A DNA stretch of 64,000 nt from Allodiplogaster sudhausi (lineage: Eukaryota; Nematoda; Chromadorea; Rhabditida; Diplogasteridae), in assembly GCA_945643635.1 (NCBI GenBank), contig CALZFC010000251.1, positions 354,001-418,000 of the forward strand, in the 5' to 3' direction. Positions 50,453 to 63,452 of the stretch are shown here, piece by piece. The first letter of the stretch is position 1; the number at the start of each line of letters is the position of its first letter. Below the pieces are notes generated by a model, which searched no databases, had not been told where the DNA came from, and saw only the letters and a list, made by a program, of their open reading frames with translations. A program made the translations under genes and the position numbers.

Positions 50453-51142
50453 TGTTCATTTCAGGCTTCATGCGCTCATTACGACTTTTCAGAGAAACAA
50501 AGCAAATGTGGGATACTGTGGTATACAAAGAAGATAAATTGCTTAGGAATATATCAAGATGCTTCGAAAAGATGACTTTTGTAAGGGTGAAAAGAAAATG
50601 ATATGTTCTCCGTAATTCTTCATAGCAAGCATTCATACATACCTGCAAGCGAGTAGCCATCTCAGAGCGTAGTGGTTAACGAAAACGAAGTAGATCGACA
50701 ACGGATAAGACAAGTAGAATTCGATTAGGCCCGAGTTTTGCAGGACAAACATACTGGTGAAAAAGATGGCGAACAGGTCAGCGATCGAACATGCCTGGGA
50801 TATGTATATATTTATCGACATCAAAATAAATTAATATGATGACACTTCGAAATGCAAATTCAGTAGTTATTAAAGAAGAAGCCTAATATGTGCCACACGA
50901 ATAAAATCACACCTTTAGAAAAATAAAGCTTTCAGACGGAAGCTGAAAAAGTGTGAGCAGATTGATGACTTGGTTGAGAAACCCTTAAATTATGCTCTGA
51001 TAATTAATAAGACGCGAATTTCTGGAAAATCCCTAAAATAATGGTAAAGTTGGGCTTATCGTCAACAACAATTACCGATAACGAGCAGGACAGGCAGGAC
51101 TAGCAAATTAACTGTTGCGATTGCATCATAATCAGTCGGCAT
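48375..51142 (-). CDS. Class-A GPCR, subfamily B, second copy
   Basis: Exons are 51076-51142, 50913-50983, 50643-50794, 49596-49811, 49364-49439, about 49234-49314, about 48822-48994 and 48375-48531. It starts MPTDYDAI. Motifs match the copy at 39787-41943 (ACSIADLFAIFF, GLCLAAMTVDRCVTLWRP, VVCRAPAALNSLRE, YVVNFYLYSLCSSEYRGAL). The TM6 exon has an extra T near 49010 and has lost the acceptor used by its twin. Only a shorter exon with a weaker donor-acceptor pair restores the frame (993 bp, 330 aa), shortening the third inner loop. It is either a working variant or an early pseudogene. Confidence 0.6.
49957..50399. mobile_element. TACCGTATTTTC foldback element, long copy
   Basis: Ends pair as TACCGTATTTTCTCTATTAG at 49957 and its reverse complement ending at 50399, followed inside by C-rich blocks (CCCCC with CTAATAG spacers). 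A shorter relative lies at 54675-54797. It sits in the TM3-side intron of the receptor at 48375-51142 and abuts an AT microsatellite. Confidence 0.75.
50400..50446. repeat. (AT)n microsatellite
   Basis: Alternating AT directly after the foldback element ending at 50399. Confidence 0.95.
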
Positions 51143-52467
51143 TATGCAGAATTTATGGATAAGATCGAAGACGAAATCTTCCTGAAGTCAAGCGAAATGA
51201 TTTTATTTATTTTGGCGCGGGAAGCATAAGTCGAACAAAATATCCGATCCAATGGCGTTGGCTTCACTGGATTGGAGTAAGGTAGTTGGTAATCGTTGTT
51301 CATATCAAACCTGTGAGCTCCAACTGAAAGCTATCGTATCAATGTAACTTTTACATACAAAAAGTTCTATTATTTGCTCCCATGGCAAGAGCAGCGAAAA
51401 TGTAGAATTAGAAACATTAAGTGCTTTCGGTCCACCTCTCAAAGATGTGCCTATGTAGTCGAACGTTCGTTCTCACGAATGAGGATAGCGGAGCATAGGG
51501 AAATTCGAAAAGGAGCTTGTCATAAATCAACTACCACGTAGTACTTTAGAAATGGAAAAATGTGTAGAAACCCTTCAAAAAACATGGTTGCTGCAAATCC
51601 GAAAAGAGTAGCTAACCATAAATCAACTACATACATACATACATAGAATGTACAAATGTATGTACATAGGAAGAATGTGAAAAAACAAATTCCACAAAAA
51701 CATGATTTTAATTAATAATCTCAGTTAATCACAGAAAGAAGTCTCAGTCTTGCGAAATTTTTAAGGGCTGTTCAAGACAAGGAAAATAAAAGGATAAGCA
51801 GGATACATTGCTTCCATATATCAAATGTTATTACATTTCTCTTTTGGAACGTTCATTGAAGTGACAATATGAATTTTCTTGTTCCTGAAGTTTAATATTG
51901 ATTCTTTTCAGTTTCCGTTGTATTCTCTCGCGTGTCAGAAGACTACTATTATGGAATAAAGAGAGAGATCCGATGGGCGATGGTTTCAGAAAAAAACAGC
52001 ACTGCAATTAACTTGTGAAACATTGGTAGAAGATGTTTACATACCCTTTTTATTGGATAGCGCAGAATTGCGTAATTAAAAAATAACATATGTAGTACCA
52101 CACTATTCGCTTTTGTGAATGCGATCATTTGAGAAGAGAACAGAGCGAAGAATAAAAAAAAATATAATGATTGCCTCATGAATTGCTTAATCCTACAGTA
52201 AGCGGTTGTCACGCTATTTTATGTTTCCAAGTCAATTTAGAATTGTCTGTAACGATAATTATGGCTGGCTTTTACACATATACATAAATCATATGAAGCC
52301 GCCCCATTTGGGAAATATGTAGGTTTTCGCAAACAATTGTATTATAACAATGAGGAAATGAAACGAGCCAGTGAAAAAATAAGTTAGCAATATTTCTACA
52401 ATAAACGTCAGTACATTAATAGTTTAAAGGGCACCGTTCTGTCCAAAGTGCTCCTTCAATTGCTCAT
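51143..52467. other. Intergenic, no gene seen
   Basis: The first about 400 bp match the upstream region of the other B receptor (42.0-42.3 kb). The rest is AT-rich with no recognisable exon. Confidence 0.55.
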
Positions 52468-55400
52468 TTAGCACGTAAACTGGCCGGACATTATGAATGA
52501 GCTGACACCGGTAGCAACATTTATGTATGATAGAGACGTGAACCAGAGATAGGCCGTCATCACCTCGACAGTCCCGGTGGCAGTCTGAGAAATGGAGGAA
52601 ATGCTCGATTGAACACACGCACACATAATATATCCGTTGGTTGCCGTTTATGGATTTAGTATGGAGGAGAAGACTCCTAGCTCGGCTTTATTTTTTAAGT
52701 AGCTCAGGTTTGTGCGGCCTGCGAAATTGCGCTCTGCTACATTATATGTTTTTTTTTCTCGGAAACCGTGCTTTAAAAAAAGTAAATGAATTAACTATCG
52801 AATTACTACAACAACAAAAGTAATACCATATGCTTGATGGGCGCGCCGTTCATGCATGCCGCACGGCACTGGCCGACTTCGTCGCGAGTAATGGTGAGGA
52901 GCGCGAGGTCGGCCGCCGTGAAGCCTTGCGACATCAAGTACGTCGTGCACACGTCCGGCTTGCATGTGGCCTGTGTTCAGGTGGAACCTATGTTCATATT
53001 GATCTACAATATTATGTCCTGTGGTGCTATTAATCTAGGAAGAAAGGAAGCGCTGAGCTCGACTATTTTTTTCGAGTTGAGTTCAACTCTCAAAACAATT
53101 GCGTCGAGATTTCTCTTCTAGAATTACACCGGCTTTGGCCTTTTGGCTGGCCCAAGTCCAATGCTTATCTTACTCATTCTTTCCAAGCATCATTCCAATG
53201 CTCTTGCTGCTTGTGAAGAGCACTCCAAGCCTTGTCAGAACTTATCACTTTTGATGTTAATAAATAAATAAAAGTACAGCTCACGTGTCAGAAGTCTTGG
53301 CTCAACAGGTTCGAAGAAATTGGCTGGCTTTTTTTTAAATAATTTTTTTTCTGTTCCTTAAACTACTGCATATATATTTCCGGGCGAAGAATTCCACGCA
53401 GACTTATTGTTCATTTATACAATTATGGAGCACATCATAAAGTGTGAGCATAAATGTAAAAAAACTATATATAATGAAAAAAAAATTCCTCTGACCAGGA
53501 ACACCGGGTTGTCCATGATGCCTCCTCCTGAAAACCAGCCGCCTTGATCGACGACACAATACAAGTAGGCATTCTGCATCTCGGTTGAGGATGCGGTCAG
53601 TTTCTAAAGATGACGATGGTTAGTGTGAACCTGTTGGACTTGACGAAGCCACCCGGGGAACTGGCAGCTGGCCACAATCTACAGAGCAGGCGACCAGAAA
53701 GTATAACACAATAGGTGAGAGAATTTCACAAAGTTTCTCGATCAACAATTATTTGCGCTCTCTCGGATTGCCCACTTTCTCGCAACAACGGCGTCATGGA
53801 ACGTATGAATTCTACCAGATACTTTATAAACAGCGGTTGCTAAAGTCATGAGCGAGCGTTCATGCAAACGGAGAAAAATTTAGTTGTGTTCTGCGAATGA
53901 GGTAGATGCAAACGTATTTGTTAAACGGCCGCGAACACTCCGTAATTTCCGAGGACATTTTGTTAAATGATAAATGACTGCTGACGTTACTGATCCATCC
54001 GGTTCGGCAGGACGAACTTGAAGCCATCGGCCGTCTCGGCCTCGTGGTAGACAATGTCAGCGAAGGTGCCACCCCTCATGTCCATCAGTGGCATACACGC
54101 CGTCGTCGTGGCCGCCGGTGCGTCGGCATCATTGAGGCGGCTGGAGAAAGAGAAGGAGAAATGATTAATTGGATTTTATCTTCGTCTTTTATAATGTTCT
54201 TCCATTACCTTTCTAGATCTATCACTATCAGCTAAACCACAAGCACTATTGAGCAATCTTGTGCAAGAAACAAGAACAAAGAAACAAGCATAATTTTCAA
54301 CTAGTCGAAACAATCTTGTGCAATCGCCAAGTAGAGCCAAGAATATTGTGCAAAGAGTGTTGCCGTAGAAAGTAGCATGTGATGTTAAAAAATATAGGTA
54401 AAATGCTTAGTGAGTGTATTAATTTTTTCAAAGAAGCAAAAAAATAACTGTGTGCTAAAATTGCCGTGTGTGTGAACCTGGCGTTGCGCACGCCGCGTGC
54501 CTGAGTGTGCCGTCGGCGATGCCGAACGGCTGCCACGCGTTCGCGCGATCGCAGACGACGTCGGCCGCCGGCGCCGTCATGGGGCCGACGCCCAGAATCT
54601 GCAGCGATCATGAGTGTATTCTTCACATCTCTCGTCTTGGGATAGTTACATATGTACGTATATTAACATATACATACCATATTTTCACAATTAGTGCCCT
54701 TCCCTCTATTTAACCCCCCACCCTCTCTAATAGTGCCCTCCTCTCGCAAGGGCATTGGAAAATAGCACCCCCGTGGTACTAATAGAGAAAATTCTGTATG
54801 TACTATTTACTTATTCAACATTCAACCTAACGCTTTGACAACATTACAGTGACTTGTCGGATGAAGAAAGTCCACTTGCTAGATAAAGTAATGTGAATAA
54901 TAATAATAATGATAACAAATATAAGAATACTAAAAAAAATAAAAATAAAATAAAATAATTATATCGTGGGGTCGTTCGGGAACCTAAATAAATTAATTAA
55001 TTAACAAATAAAAGAGTCATCACTCTACTCCTCTGGAAGCTATTTTACAGTCTTAAGCTTACCTTTCCTTCTCTTCGATCACTTCGCTATAAACGTGCTA
55101 GTCTATCTTATCGTGTGATTCGGTTATGGAATTCACTGCTAGAACAACATGTTTCCTCCAGTTCACTGTCTTCTTTTCGTACTTATTGTTATACTGTCAC
55201 ATCATGATTCTTTTCCCTTCTTTTTCATTTTACATTCTTTCTTTTCCCCTTCCCATTGCTTGACCCTGAATGCAACAAATGCAACGAATGTATGTTACAC
55301 ACATTACATCCATGCTGGGCAAAGCGATAAAGATATATACAGTCGTATTTCGTAATATTTCACATTCATGAGCGCACTGACATTCGTGACGAGCTGATCG

Positions 55401-58400
55401 CCCGGAGCACAACTCACGGAGCACGTGTTCTCCTTGAGCACTTGCAGATCATGGCAGAAGAAGCCTGGCAAAAGGGAATCTGAGAGATAAAGTTGGGCTA
55501 GATTTCGGAAAGTGTTCTTTAGGACAATCTCTCTCACTCATACTATTTCATGTCACGATCTATCTCTCTCTCTCTCTCTTCCTCTCTTCCTCTCTCTCTC
55601 CCTCTCTCTCTTTATCTCTCTTCCTCTGTCTCAATCTCTTGAACTAGCTCGTCTAAAGCAGAAAAGGACTCCACCTTTTGGACAAACGGACGAGTCATTG
55701 CTGTCAACGATGCAGTCACACTTGACTGAAAGGGGCAATGCAGAAGATTGAGCGGGAAAACTTGGTAGTATTAATATTTGAAAAAGTGCAATACAGTAAA
55801 CTCATTTGTCAGATGCGGATCGTGTTCGCACAAATGCAAATTGCTTAAAGGAGATTGTCATCGTAACTCTGCCGTTGATGAACATTGTATTTTTTCGCAT
55901 TTCATGTTTTCATATGACATGATGCAATGAATATTATTATTATTATTTCATTATTTATTTTAATTTTTATTAGTAAATTGTTATCGTAATTATACGTTTT
56001 TTTTATAATTACTATAACAATAGTAATAATAATAATATTACTATTATTATTATTTTCATTATCATTATTGAAACGATGATTCTTGTTATCATTATGCCGA
56101 AATAGTGCTTATTTATTGATCTGCTCTGACAGCAGCCGACTGTCTTGGTCACGGGCGCGCCGTTCAGGTCGACAAAGCCGGGCACGGTCGGATTGCACGT
56201 GATCGATTCGAGAATCGCAGAGGCCTATGGTGAAACGATTTATTTTTTTTATTTTTTGCTTTCTCTTCTCTAAATTGTATGTATGTATTTCGTCTAGACA
56301 TTTCATACTTACAATTCGAACTGAATGTAAAAAAATGTCATGTCACAACTAAAATGACGTTCGAGTTTGAAAAAAAAAAATTATGGGAAACCTCAACATA
56401 TAAAAAGAGGGAAATCTAAGGATCCTTTAACTAATCAATAACACAATCAATAATCAGATATATTGTCTTCACCCATCGGGTCCAATGGAGTAAACTTGTA
56501 AACTTGTAGTAACACTGACATCTTCGTAACGAAGCCTAAAGTTGTCGCCGCAGTCCTTGAGCGGGCAGCCGTACTTGCCGAGGGTGGCCGTGTCCACGAG
56601 AGTGGCGGCCGGCTGTGCGTTCATGTCCGCCGAATACATCACGGCAGTGCACATACATGAAGTATCTGGAATAGCAGAGCACTTTCATATCTTTAATATT
56701 ATCATCCATATCCATACATAATATGTATGTTCATATATAGACTCTAATTCTATTAATGAGTCCTATACGATACTACGTATACGTCTAAAGACCTAAGTCA
56801 ACCATTTTGACGTTGTAAATAGCCTCTTCATAAACAATTATCGTTTTATTTTCTTTTTAAGCAGCGGTGGATCAGCAAGTAAATAATAAACGTCACTCAA
56901 TTTTGCCGCTAATAAGCGACACCTCTCCTTTGTTGGCTACTCGAAGCGAACCCTTGAAAAGCCAACAAAAACATCTAGAAAACACACCGGCTTGGCAGTA
57001 GACCGCAGCGCCGTCTTTAAACGACACGCCGCCTCCATCGACGTATGCGGCGGGAGCGATTGACGCACATGTCAGCTGGCCGGTCGCTGGCGCAGCCGTC
57101 GTCCAGCGGCCTGCAGAGAGAGGCAGAGAGAGAGAGGAAGAGAGAGAGAGAGAGAAGGAGAGAGAGACCGAGAGAAGTAGAGGAAGCAAGACACTGAGAT
57201 ATTATAGATCCGATACATACATAAATACATTATTTAGGCTCACCAAAATTCGCCAAACCGGAGAGGTATGTATTTAGTATTTTTTTACTGTAACATTACT
57301 AGTCGTAAGATGTAACCATACGTCGTAGACGAATAGCCTCGCTCCGTGCGCGGCCGTCTTGCATGGAGTCGTCCCGAGCATGAGGAGGCTGTCGTCTGTG
57401 CAGTAGAAGGCTGCGCCGCCACACGCCGTCGTGTCAGGAGTCTCAAGAGGAACACAGAATGTACATATAGTTCAATTTTGCACAATAATAGTAGCTAAAT
57501 AGTAGGAAAATGTGACAGATAGTAGTATACTGCGTCAAGTAGTGCCAATGACTTGTCAATAATTATGGGTAGCACCGAAAGCCAAAGCAGTTAGTTGTAC
57601 ATAAATGAACTCTGATCACAGTCATTATTCGTCCCCCTGGGTTAACGCTCCATAAGTACCCCTTCAAGAACGGGGGCAATCGTCCTGCCGCGGCATTAAT
57701 CTTGCCGTTTGTCCAAGACATGTCCAGGACAATCGGCCATGACCGTTCATGGTCATTACCACGTCAAGGACACGTCAAGGACATGTCATGGACACGTCAA
57801 GGACATGTCATGGACACGTCAACGACACGTCAAGGACATGTCATGGACACGTCAAGGACACGTCAAGGACATGCCATGGACACGTCAAGGACACGTCAAG
57901 GACACGTCAAGGACATGTCATGGACACGTCAAGGACCCGTCAAGGACATGTCATGGACACGTCAAGGACACGTCAAGGACACGTCAAGGACACGTCAAGG
58001 ACATGTCATGGACACGTCAAGGACACGTCAAGGACATGTCATGGACACGTCAAGGACACGTCAAGGACACGTCAAGGACATGTCATGGACACGTCAAGGA
58101 CACGTCATGGACACCTGCACATATGCGCGTTAAAATACTTTTTTGACATTTTCAGCTCTTTTTACTGCTTTTCTATATTTATTTTACAAAAATGATCAAA
58201 ATAAAAAAAGAGAAGCCAAAATGGTTCACTCTAAGTCCACTTTTGAAAAAAAAATGCTACTTTTTAAGTCGAATTGCACCAGACACTTATGCACCAATGC
58301 ACCACACTTTCGTCCCAGTTGGCACCATAAATAAGGAAAAGATAACACTTAACAAGGCTATGGGCCACGTTAGCAGCACTTTAAAATGACAAGGAACATA

Positions 58401-61400
58401 TTTTCTCACCTTATATCGATGGCCACTAGTGGCAGGCAGGGGTGGCCGGCCCCTGCCCCGGCCCCCGGGGCCGGGGCCGAGCTCGGGAGCGGGGGCCGGG
58501 GCCGGGGCGGGGGCCGACCTCGGGGGCCGGGGCCGGGGCCTACCCTGGGGGCTGTGGATAATTAAATGAAGTTCACCCCCACTTGAACAAATTATGAGCT
58601 AATTTATGATGAAATGTGCCACGCTTTATTCAGTATGCGTTACACATGTATAGCGCATATGCATTTTCTCAATTTTGGACGGATTTTCCGTAGACGCGAA
58701 TTTTTTTTAAGAACAATTGTTAGCTTTGGGGTTGGGGCCTCCTTTGGGGCCACCACGGGGGCCGTTGCCGACCTCGGGGGCCGGGGCCGGGCCGACCTCA
58801 GCCGACCTTGGGGGATGGGCCGACCTCGGGGGCCGGGGCCGGGGCCTACCCTGGGGGCCGGGGCCGGGACCGCGGCCGGATATTTTCGGCCCCCTTGCCA
58901 CCCCTGATGACAGGTACAGGGAGAAGACAAAAGAGAGACTTGAGATCGAAATCAATGATGCTTCTTATGAATATTTTTATTTATTTATTTATTTAATACA
59001 TCATTAAGATATGACGACATTAAGAGCTTAAGAGCGAGAATATTGCGAGATTCAACTGTAATGTTTTGAAGAAAAGGGAATGCAATAATCCGTGGAGAGG
59101 AAGAAGAAAAACAAATAGTGGGGAAAGATCTATTGTAAATGGATGAAGAGGTGAGGGTTGGGGGGGGGGGTGGATGAAGGCAGCAGTAGATCTCCTCGAC
59201 ACCGTACTGGGGTTGGCAGGATCCCAGTGTGGTATGCATGCGGGGCGCGCGACGTCCCGAGGAGGTGACCAGGCTCCAGTGACATACATGTGCGGGCAGT
59301 GCACATCTCAGCATCGAGGGATCAGCCGCTGCTTGAGGGGAGGGGGGACTACTATAAATGTATGTGTATAAAGATATAAGGATAATTTAGCATGAATAGT
59401 AATTAGCAAGAGAAGGAAAATTGAAATAGAAAGATAGCAAAATTGGACTAGAAATTGACCATGATACTGATAAGGAATCAAATTACAGATTGGGAACCTT
59501 AATTTGAAATAGCTTCAAAAGAGGAAGTGAGCAGATTACTTTTCGAAAGTTCCTGACATTTGTAGAAGATGTGGCAATTAGAGGAAGCTTATAATAGTAT
59601 GATGCCACTCTTATAGAGAACGAATGTTCAGCAATCGATAATCTTGTTCTAGGTAGATGGAAAGAATACTGAGAGCATCTACCATTAGTGGGCTTGAAAA
59701 TGAAGAATTTGCTGATAGGGATATCAATCATACTATGTAGCAGCTTATAGGTATAGACAAGATCAATCTGAGTGCGCCTTACTAAGAGAGATGGCAGTTC
59801 ATAAAGAGAGAGACGGCATGAATAGGAAGGAATTTCTCTAAATGGAACAAATGCATTAGTACAGCGAAGGAACAACAATCTAGTGAATATGTGCTGGATG
59901 CGCTCAAGTTGTCTAATAAGACCCATTTGATGTGGAGACCATATAATTGAGGCAAATTCCGTGATCGGGAGAATATAACATTTATAACAGAAGAGGTAAA
60001 TATCAGGAGTTCTGGACGAGAGCATTCGAAAGAGACGGAAAACTAGGTTTAGCGAACGGCGGCAAATCGCCTCTATGTGTTCCTTGAAAGAGAGTCTACA
60101 GTCTATTAAAACGCCTAGATCTCGAATGGCTGATGAAGAATAAGTGAAAGGAATTGCAGGGAGCTGATGGGACACAAGGTAAGGATAACGAGGATTATTT
60201 TTACCTAAGTGGAGTACATTACACTTTTTGTGTGCAATGTGGAGCTGCCATTTTAGGCAGTAGGACTCAAATAGACTGGTTGCTTGATAAATTTGGTGAG
60301 AAGGAAGTGAATCAGAGGGGCCGAAAGTGGTGTAAATTTTGATGTCATCAGCAAAAGAAGAGATTTTAACACTGGGAAGAGGGGAGAGAACGGAAGGGAG
60401 GTCGGAAATGAAAAGATTGAAAAGGAGGGGAGAAAGTACAGCGCCTTGAGGCACTCCACTTGTAGCCTGAAAAGGTGCCGAGAGGGCACCGCCGACTTTT
60501 ACCAGAAATGAACGATCAGTTAAGAAGGACCGGAACCAAGTTAGGAGATTTCCAGAAAATCCAAATTTCTCTAGTTTGATGAGCATTTTACTATGAGAGA
60601 CCTTATCGAAAGCTTTACAAAAGTCGTAGTACAAAACATCTACAGAAGTCCCTGAGTCTATTGCTTTTATCCATTCTGTAGAACATTCCCACAGGTTAGA
60701 CTCCACAGATCGCCGTGAACGAAAACCATGCTGACTGGGTGGAATGATAGAGAATCGATTACACCAACGAAGAATGGCAGGACGTAGACAGCGTTCAAAA
60801 ACCTTGATGGGAGGTGGGGAAAGCGTGATCGGGCGAAAGTCATTTACAGACAATGGAGAGGGTATTTTATTGATCGGTATAACTATGCCTTTCTTCCAGG
60901 CTGATGGGACTTGACCGAGCATGAGAGAGTAGTTGTAGATATAACTGAGAGGATTGCAGAGAGACTGGGCACAATTCTTGTATACGAGCAGCAGTGAGAG
61001 AGAGGGACGACTTGAGCTTGTATATCACGGCGAAACGATTGGAAGGGGTCCGGGAGTCTGAAATCGCCATTTTGGCAAGCTCCGCGAGGTTTAAATTCCG
61101 ATAGCCCGGTGACACTTGCAGGGATGGTCGCACATTCGCGTTCGCTGTTTCGCGCACAACAAAGCCATATTTGTGAAAATTTAGCTATAAATAGACAAGA
61201 TATTGCTCTATCAAGCTGCTAAATATAATTTGAAAATATTCACTTTTATGGTCTCAGCGGGCTCTAGAATTTGGAGAGGCGACATTCCGTTATATGGAAA
61301 ATAATTGCAGGTTTTTATATCTTAGTTTGTAGAGAAAAAATTATCTTTCCGACGTGCGATAGCATGACAGATATCGACCAGGTCTTTGTTGTTTCCCAGT

Positions 61401-61985
61401 CACGAAACTGATGAAATACGCGGTTTCAGCGTATTTTTTACATATGGACAGGGCAAGCTAAGAAGAAAGGTATTGTCGCGCTCTTTGAAGTTGACTTAGC
61501 GTACTGCGAACGAGATGGAGTAGGGATCCGAACGTCCTTGGTGTGCGATTTCGGCTTGGGTAGCGCCTAACAATAAGCAAAGTGCATGCCGATGCGCAGG
61601 CATTGAAGCGTGCGTATTTCAACAGCTTTGTGACCGGGAAACATAAAAGACCTCGTCGGCATCTGACATACTATAGCTCATTGGAAAGATAATAATTTTT
61701 TGCTAAAATTCCGCGAGATTACTAAGTCGTTGTAAAGCTTTTGTTGGAATAAACATGCTTATGTTGACTGAGCACAGTTCACTATGATGAAATTTTCCGT
61801 TGGTGAAAACAAAATAAGATGCAAAGCCCTTACATAGAGCCTCTCTTAATGGGGATAAAAAATAATATCGTTGTAGCATACCTGGTGAGGGAAGGGTGGG
61901 TTGGCTGCATTGCCATACACGCCTTCGAAGTGGAGCAGAGCGCAGAGAGGAAGACGGAGAGGAGGAGGACGCGGACGGACGGCAT
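52468..61985 (-). CDS. Secreted cysteine-rich modular protein
   Basis: The first exon, 61882-61985, encodes a clear signal peptide (MPSVRVLLLSVFLSALCS). Further exon-like blocks are 57322-57441, 56988-57110, 56520-56665, 56131-56224, 55382-55464, 54478-54598, about 54005-54140, 53496-53603, 52827-52970 and 52468-52584, the last ending in TAA. They carry recurring themes: Cys pairs, DGGGVSFKDGAAVYC, VDLNGAPV and CMNGAPI, and ATGQLTCAS echoed by ATGTVEVMTA. This suggests a repeated extracellular module. I do not recognise the family; a distant C6-like domain is one idea. Several neighbouring exons fit in phase, but others (around 54.1, 54.5 and 57.3 kb) do not, so exons are missing or the gene is damaged or double. 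Confidence 0.5.
54675..54797. mobile_element. TACCGTATTTTC foldback element, short copy
   Basis: Starts TACCATATTTTCACAATTAG and ends TAATAGAGAAAATTCTGTA. It shares the CTCTCGCAAGGGCATTG core block with the long copy at 49957-50399. Confidence 0.7.
55558..55630. repeat. (CT)n-rich tract
   Basis: CTCTCTC runs with CCTCTTC interruptions in an intron of the secreted protein gene. Confidence 0.9.
57117..57175. repeat. (GA)n tract
   Basis: GAGAGA tract directly upstream of the exon at 56988-57110; on the coding strand it is its polypyrimidine tract. Confidence 0.9.
57754..58115. repeat. 12-bp minisatellite
   Basis: About thirty units of GACACGTCAAGG alternating with GACATGTCATGG and rare variants. 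All three forward frames are open because the unit is a multiple of three. It lies in the large first intron of the secreted protein gene. Confidence 0.95.
58436..58555. repeat. G-rich island 1
   Basis: Runs of GGGGCCGGGGCC with CGACCTCGGGG steps, far richer in GC than the surroundings. Confidence 0.9.
58733..58900. repeat. G-rich island 2
   Basis: A second copy of the same GGGGCCGGGGCC and CGACCTCGGG motif, followed by GATATTTTCGGCCCCCTTGC. It is separated from the first island by about 180 bp of AT-rich sequence. Confidence 0.9.
58975..61060 (-). mobile_element. 5'-truncated LINE (non-LTR retrotransposon)
   Basis: An intact 479-codon frame at 59483-60922 encodes reverse transcriptase of the CR1/Jockey-like type. 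In order it has VPSAWKKGIVIPI, NDFRPITLS, QHGFRSRRSVESNL, YYDFCKAFDKVSH, SGVPQGAVLSPLLFNLF and the catalytic FADD, followed by a conserved C-terminal region. RT sequence continues upstream in shifted frame to about 61060, then stops; no endonuclease domain is present. On the minus strand the 3' end reaches an AAAT tail at about 58977-58996. It lies in the first intron of the secreted protein gene, in the same orientation. Confidence 0.9.
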
Positions 61986-63452
61986 GGCTATCTGCAAGCA
62001 GATATATTGATATCTATTATGAGGTAGTGAGCAGTTAACATGTACATCTGGCCGTTTATTAAGGAAAGTATTCGTCGCTTCGCAGCATAAGTGAGAGAGA
62101 AAATAAGAAGAGTAACGGCCTCATCATAGAGAGACTAAGCAGAGCAACGGCCACAAGGAAGATCCTCCAGCTTTTATTTGGCACAATGTTTTGCGAACTC
62201 TTCCTGCTTAGTTTAAAGCCAAGTGGCTTGACACTGCCGCGAATACAGTTCCAACATCGAGATGTCATGATAGAGAAAGTAGGAAATTGAGAGAGACAGA
62301 GAGAGAGGCAAAGAGAAAGAGAGAGAGAGAGACAGAGAGACATAGCGATAACGAAAAGATACTGAAATGATTGCCAGAAGTGAAAACGGCAAGTAAAAAG
62401 GGAAATGTTTCCTTCTTCACTTGCGCAAAGGCCATGCAGTTATTGCCTCGGGTGCGTTGTAACAAAATTATTGTTATGTATATATCGAGACGATTTTTAT
62501 ATAATTGAAATCTAGCACTGGCTTACATGTTACTGCAACAATTATACACATTGCGTAAATTTCTATACTTGACTAAATCTGGATTATTGAAGTACTCGGC
62601 AAAGGCTTCTTTCTATTCGACAGAAAGGGCCTTTCAGCCGGAAAGAGAAGTATGTATATGGCTCGGCACTTGTTCACTTCTCTTGCAAACATTTGCTCGA
62701 TACTCACTCCCAATCAGAATGACGAGTACTCGGCTTCTTAACTTCATAATGTATGCAATGTCATATTGTCTTGAGCATTTTTGCCGGTACCAAATGTTGT
62801 TTCCAATGGCCCCCTCTTGCCTGGAGGCCTTCGCTCGTATGCGATCTTCTTCATCCGAAATGCCTATCAGAACTCTTTCGAGGACGTCTAGAGTCTTGAC
62901 ACACACAGTGGCAGGAAATCGATCTCTGTCTTTCCCATTTTTCCTACAAATTTTCCTTTGGTTCTAAGAGCAAGCTCGTCGCTGCCAAGGCCATTTGATG
63001 AAGCTTTTATCATGATTAAAAAAATGTTCGTAGCTTGAATGAAATGAGAAAGTGGCAAGGAGAGAAAAGTGTCTGTACGAGAAAGTGAGGAAAGTGAAGA
63101 GGCGGCAGACCGAGTAAAACGATGAGATCTACGCAAGGAAAGTGAAAGTGAGGTGAAGCATCCCGCCAGGGCGCCTTTCCCTTTCACCACCGATGGGGAA
63201 GAGGTTAACCAACGCATTAAATTCATTAAATGAGAAATAATTATTAATTATTAATTGCCACATTCATCCTGTGAGTAGGCACTCTCATTCTCGCGTAATA
63301 TTTTTCAGGCCGTCCTATAGTGCATAGACACTTGAGAAAGGTTTACATTTCTTTAATTCCTATTATTTTTTTGTGATTCGAAGAAACAATAATCTTTACA
63401 ACTTATTGAACGTCTACGTTGTCTACCAAAGTACTGCTTATGAGAAATAAGT
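61986..63452. other. Upstream region, no firm gene
   Basis: Contains a GA-rich tract at 62278-62342. A minus-strand open stretch at 62634-62906 and an overlapping plus-strand one at 62527-62967 have no recognisable domain and are probably chance. The promoter of the secreted protein gene should lie near its left end, but no motif is clear. Confidence 0.5.

Noticed and set aside
57702..58195. Three overlapping 143-148 codon frames
   Set aside because: All are products of the 12-bp minisatellite, whose period keeps every forward frame open.
58614..59007. Gly/Pro/Arg-rich frames
   Set aside because: Translations of the G-rich islands in every frame.
62527..62967. 146-codon plus-strand frame
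   Set aside because: No domain or start context, and an equally long frame overlaps on the other strand.
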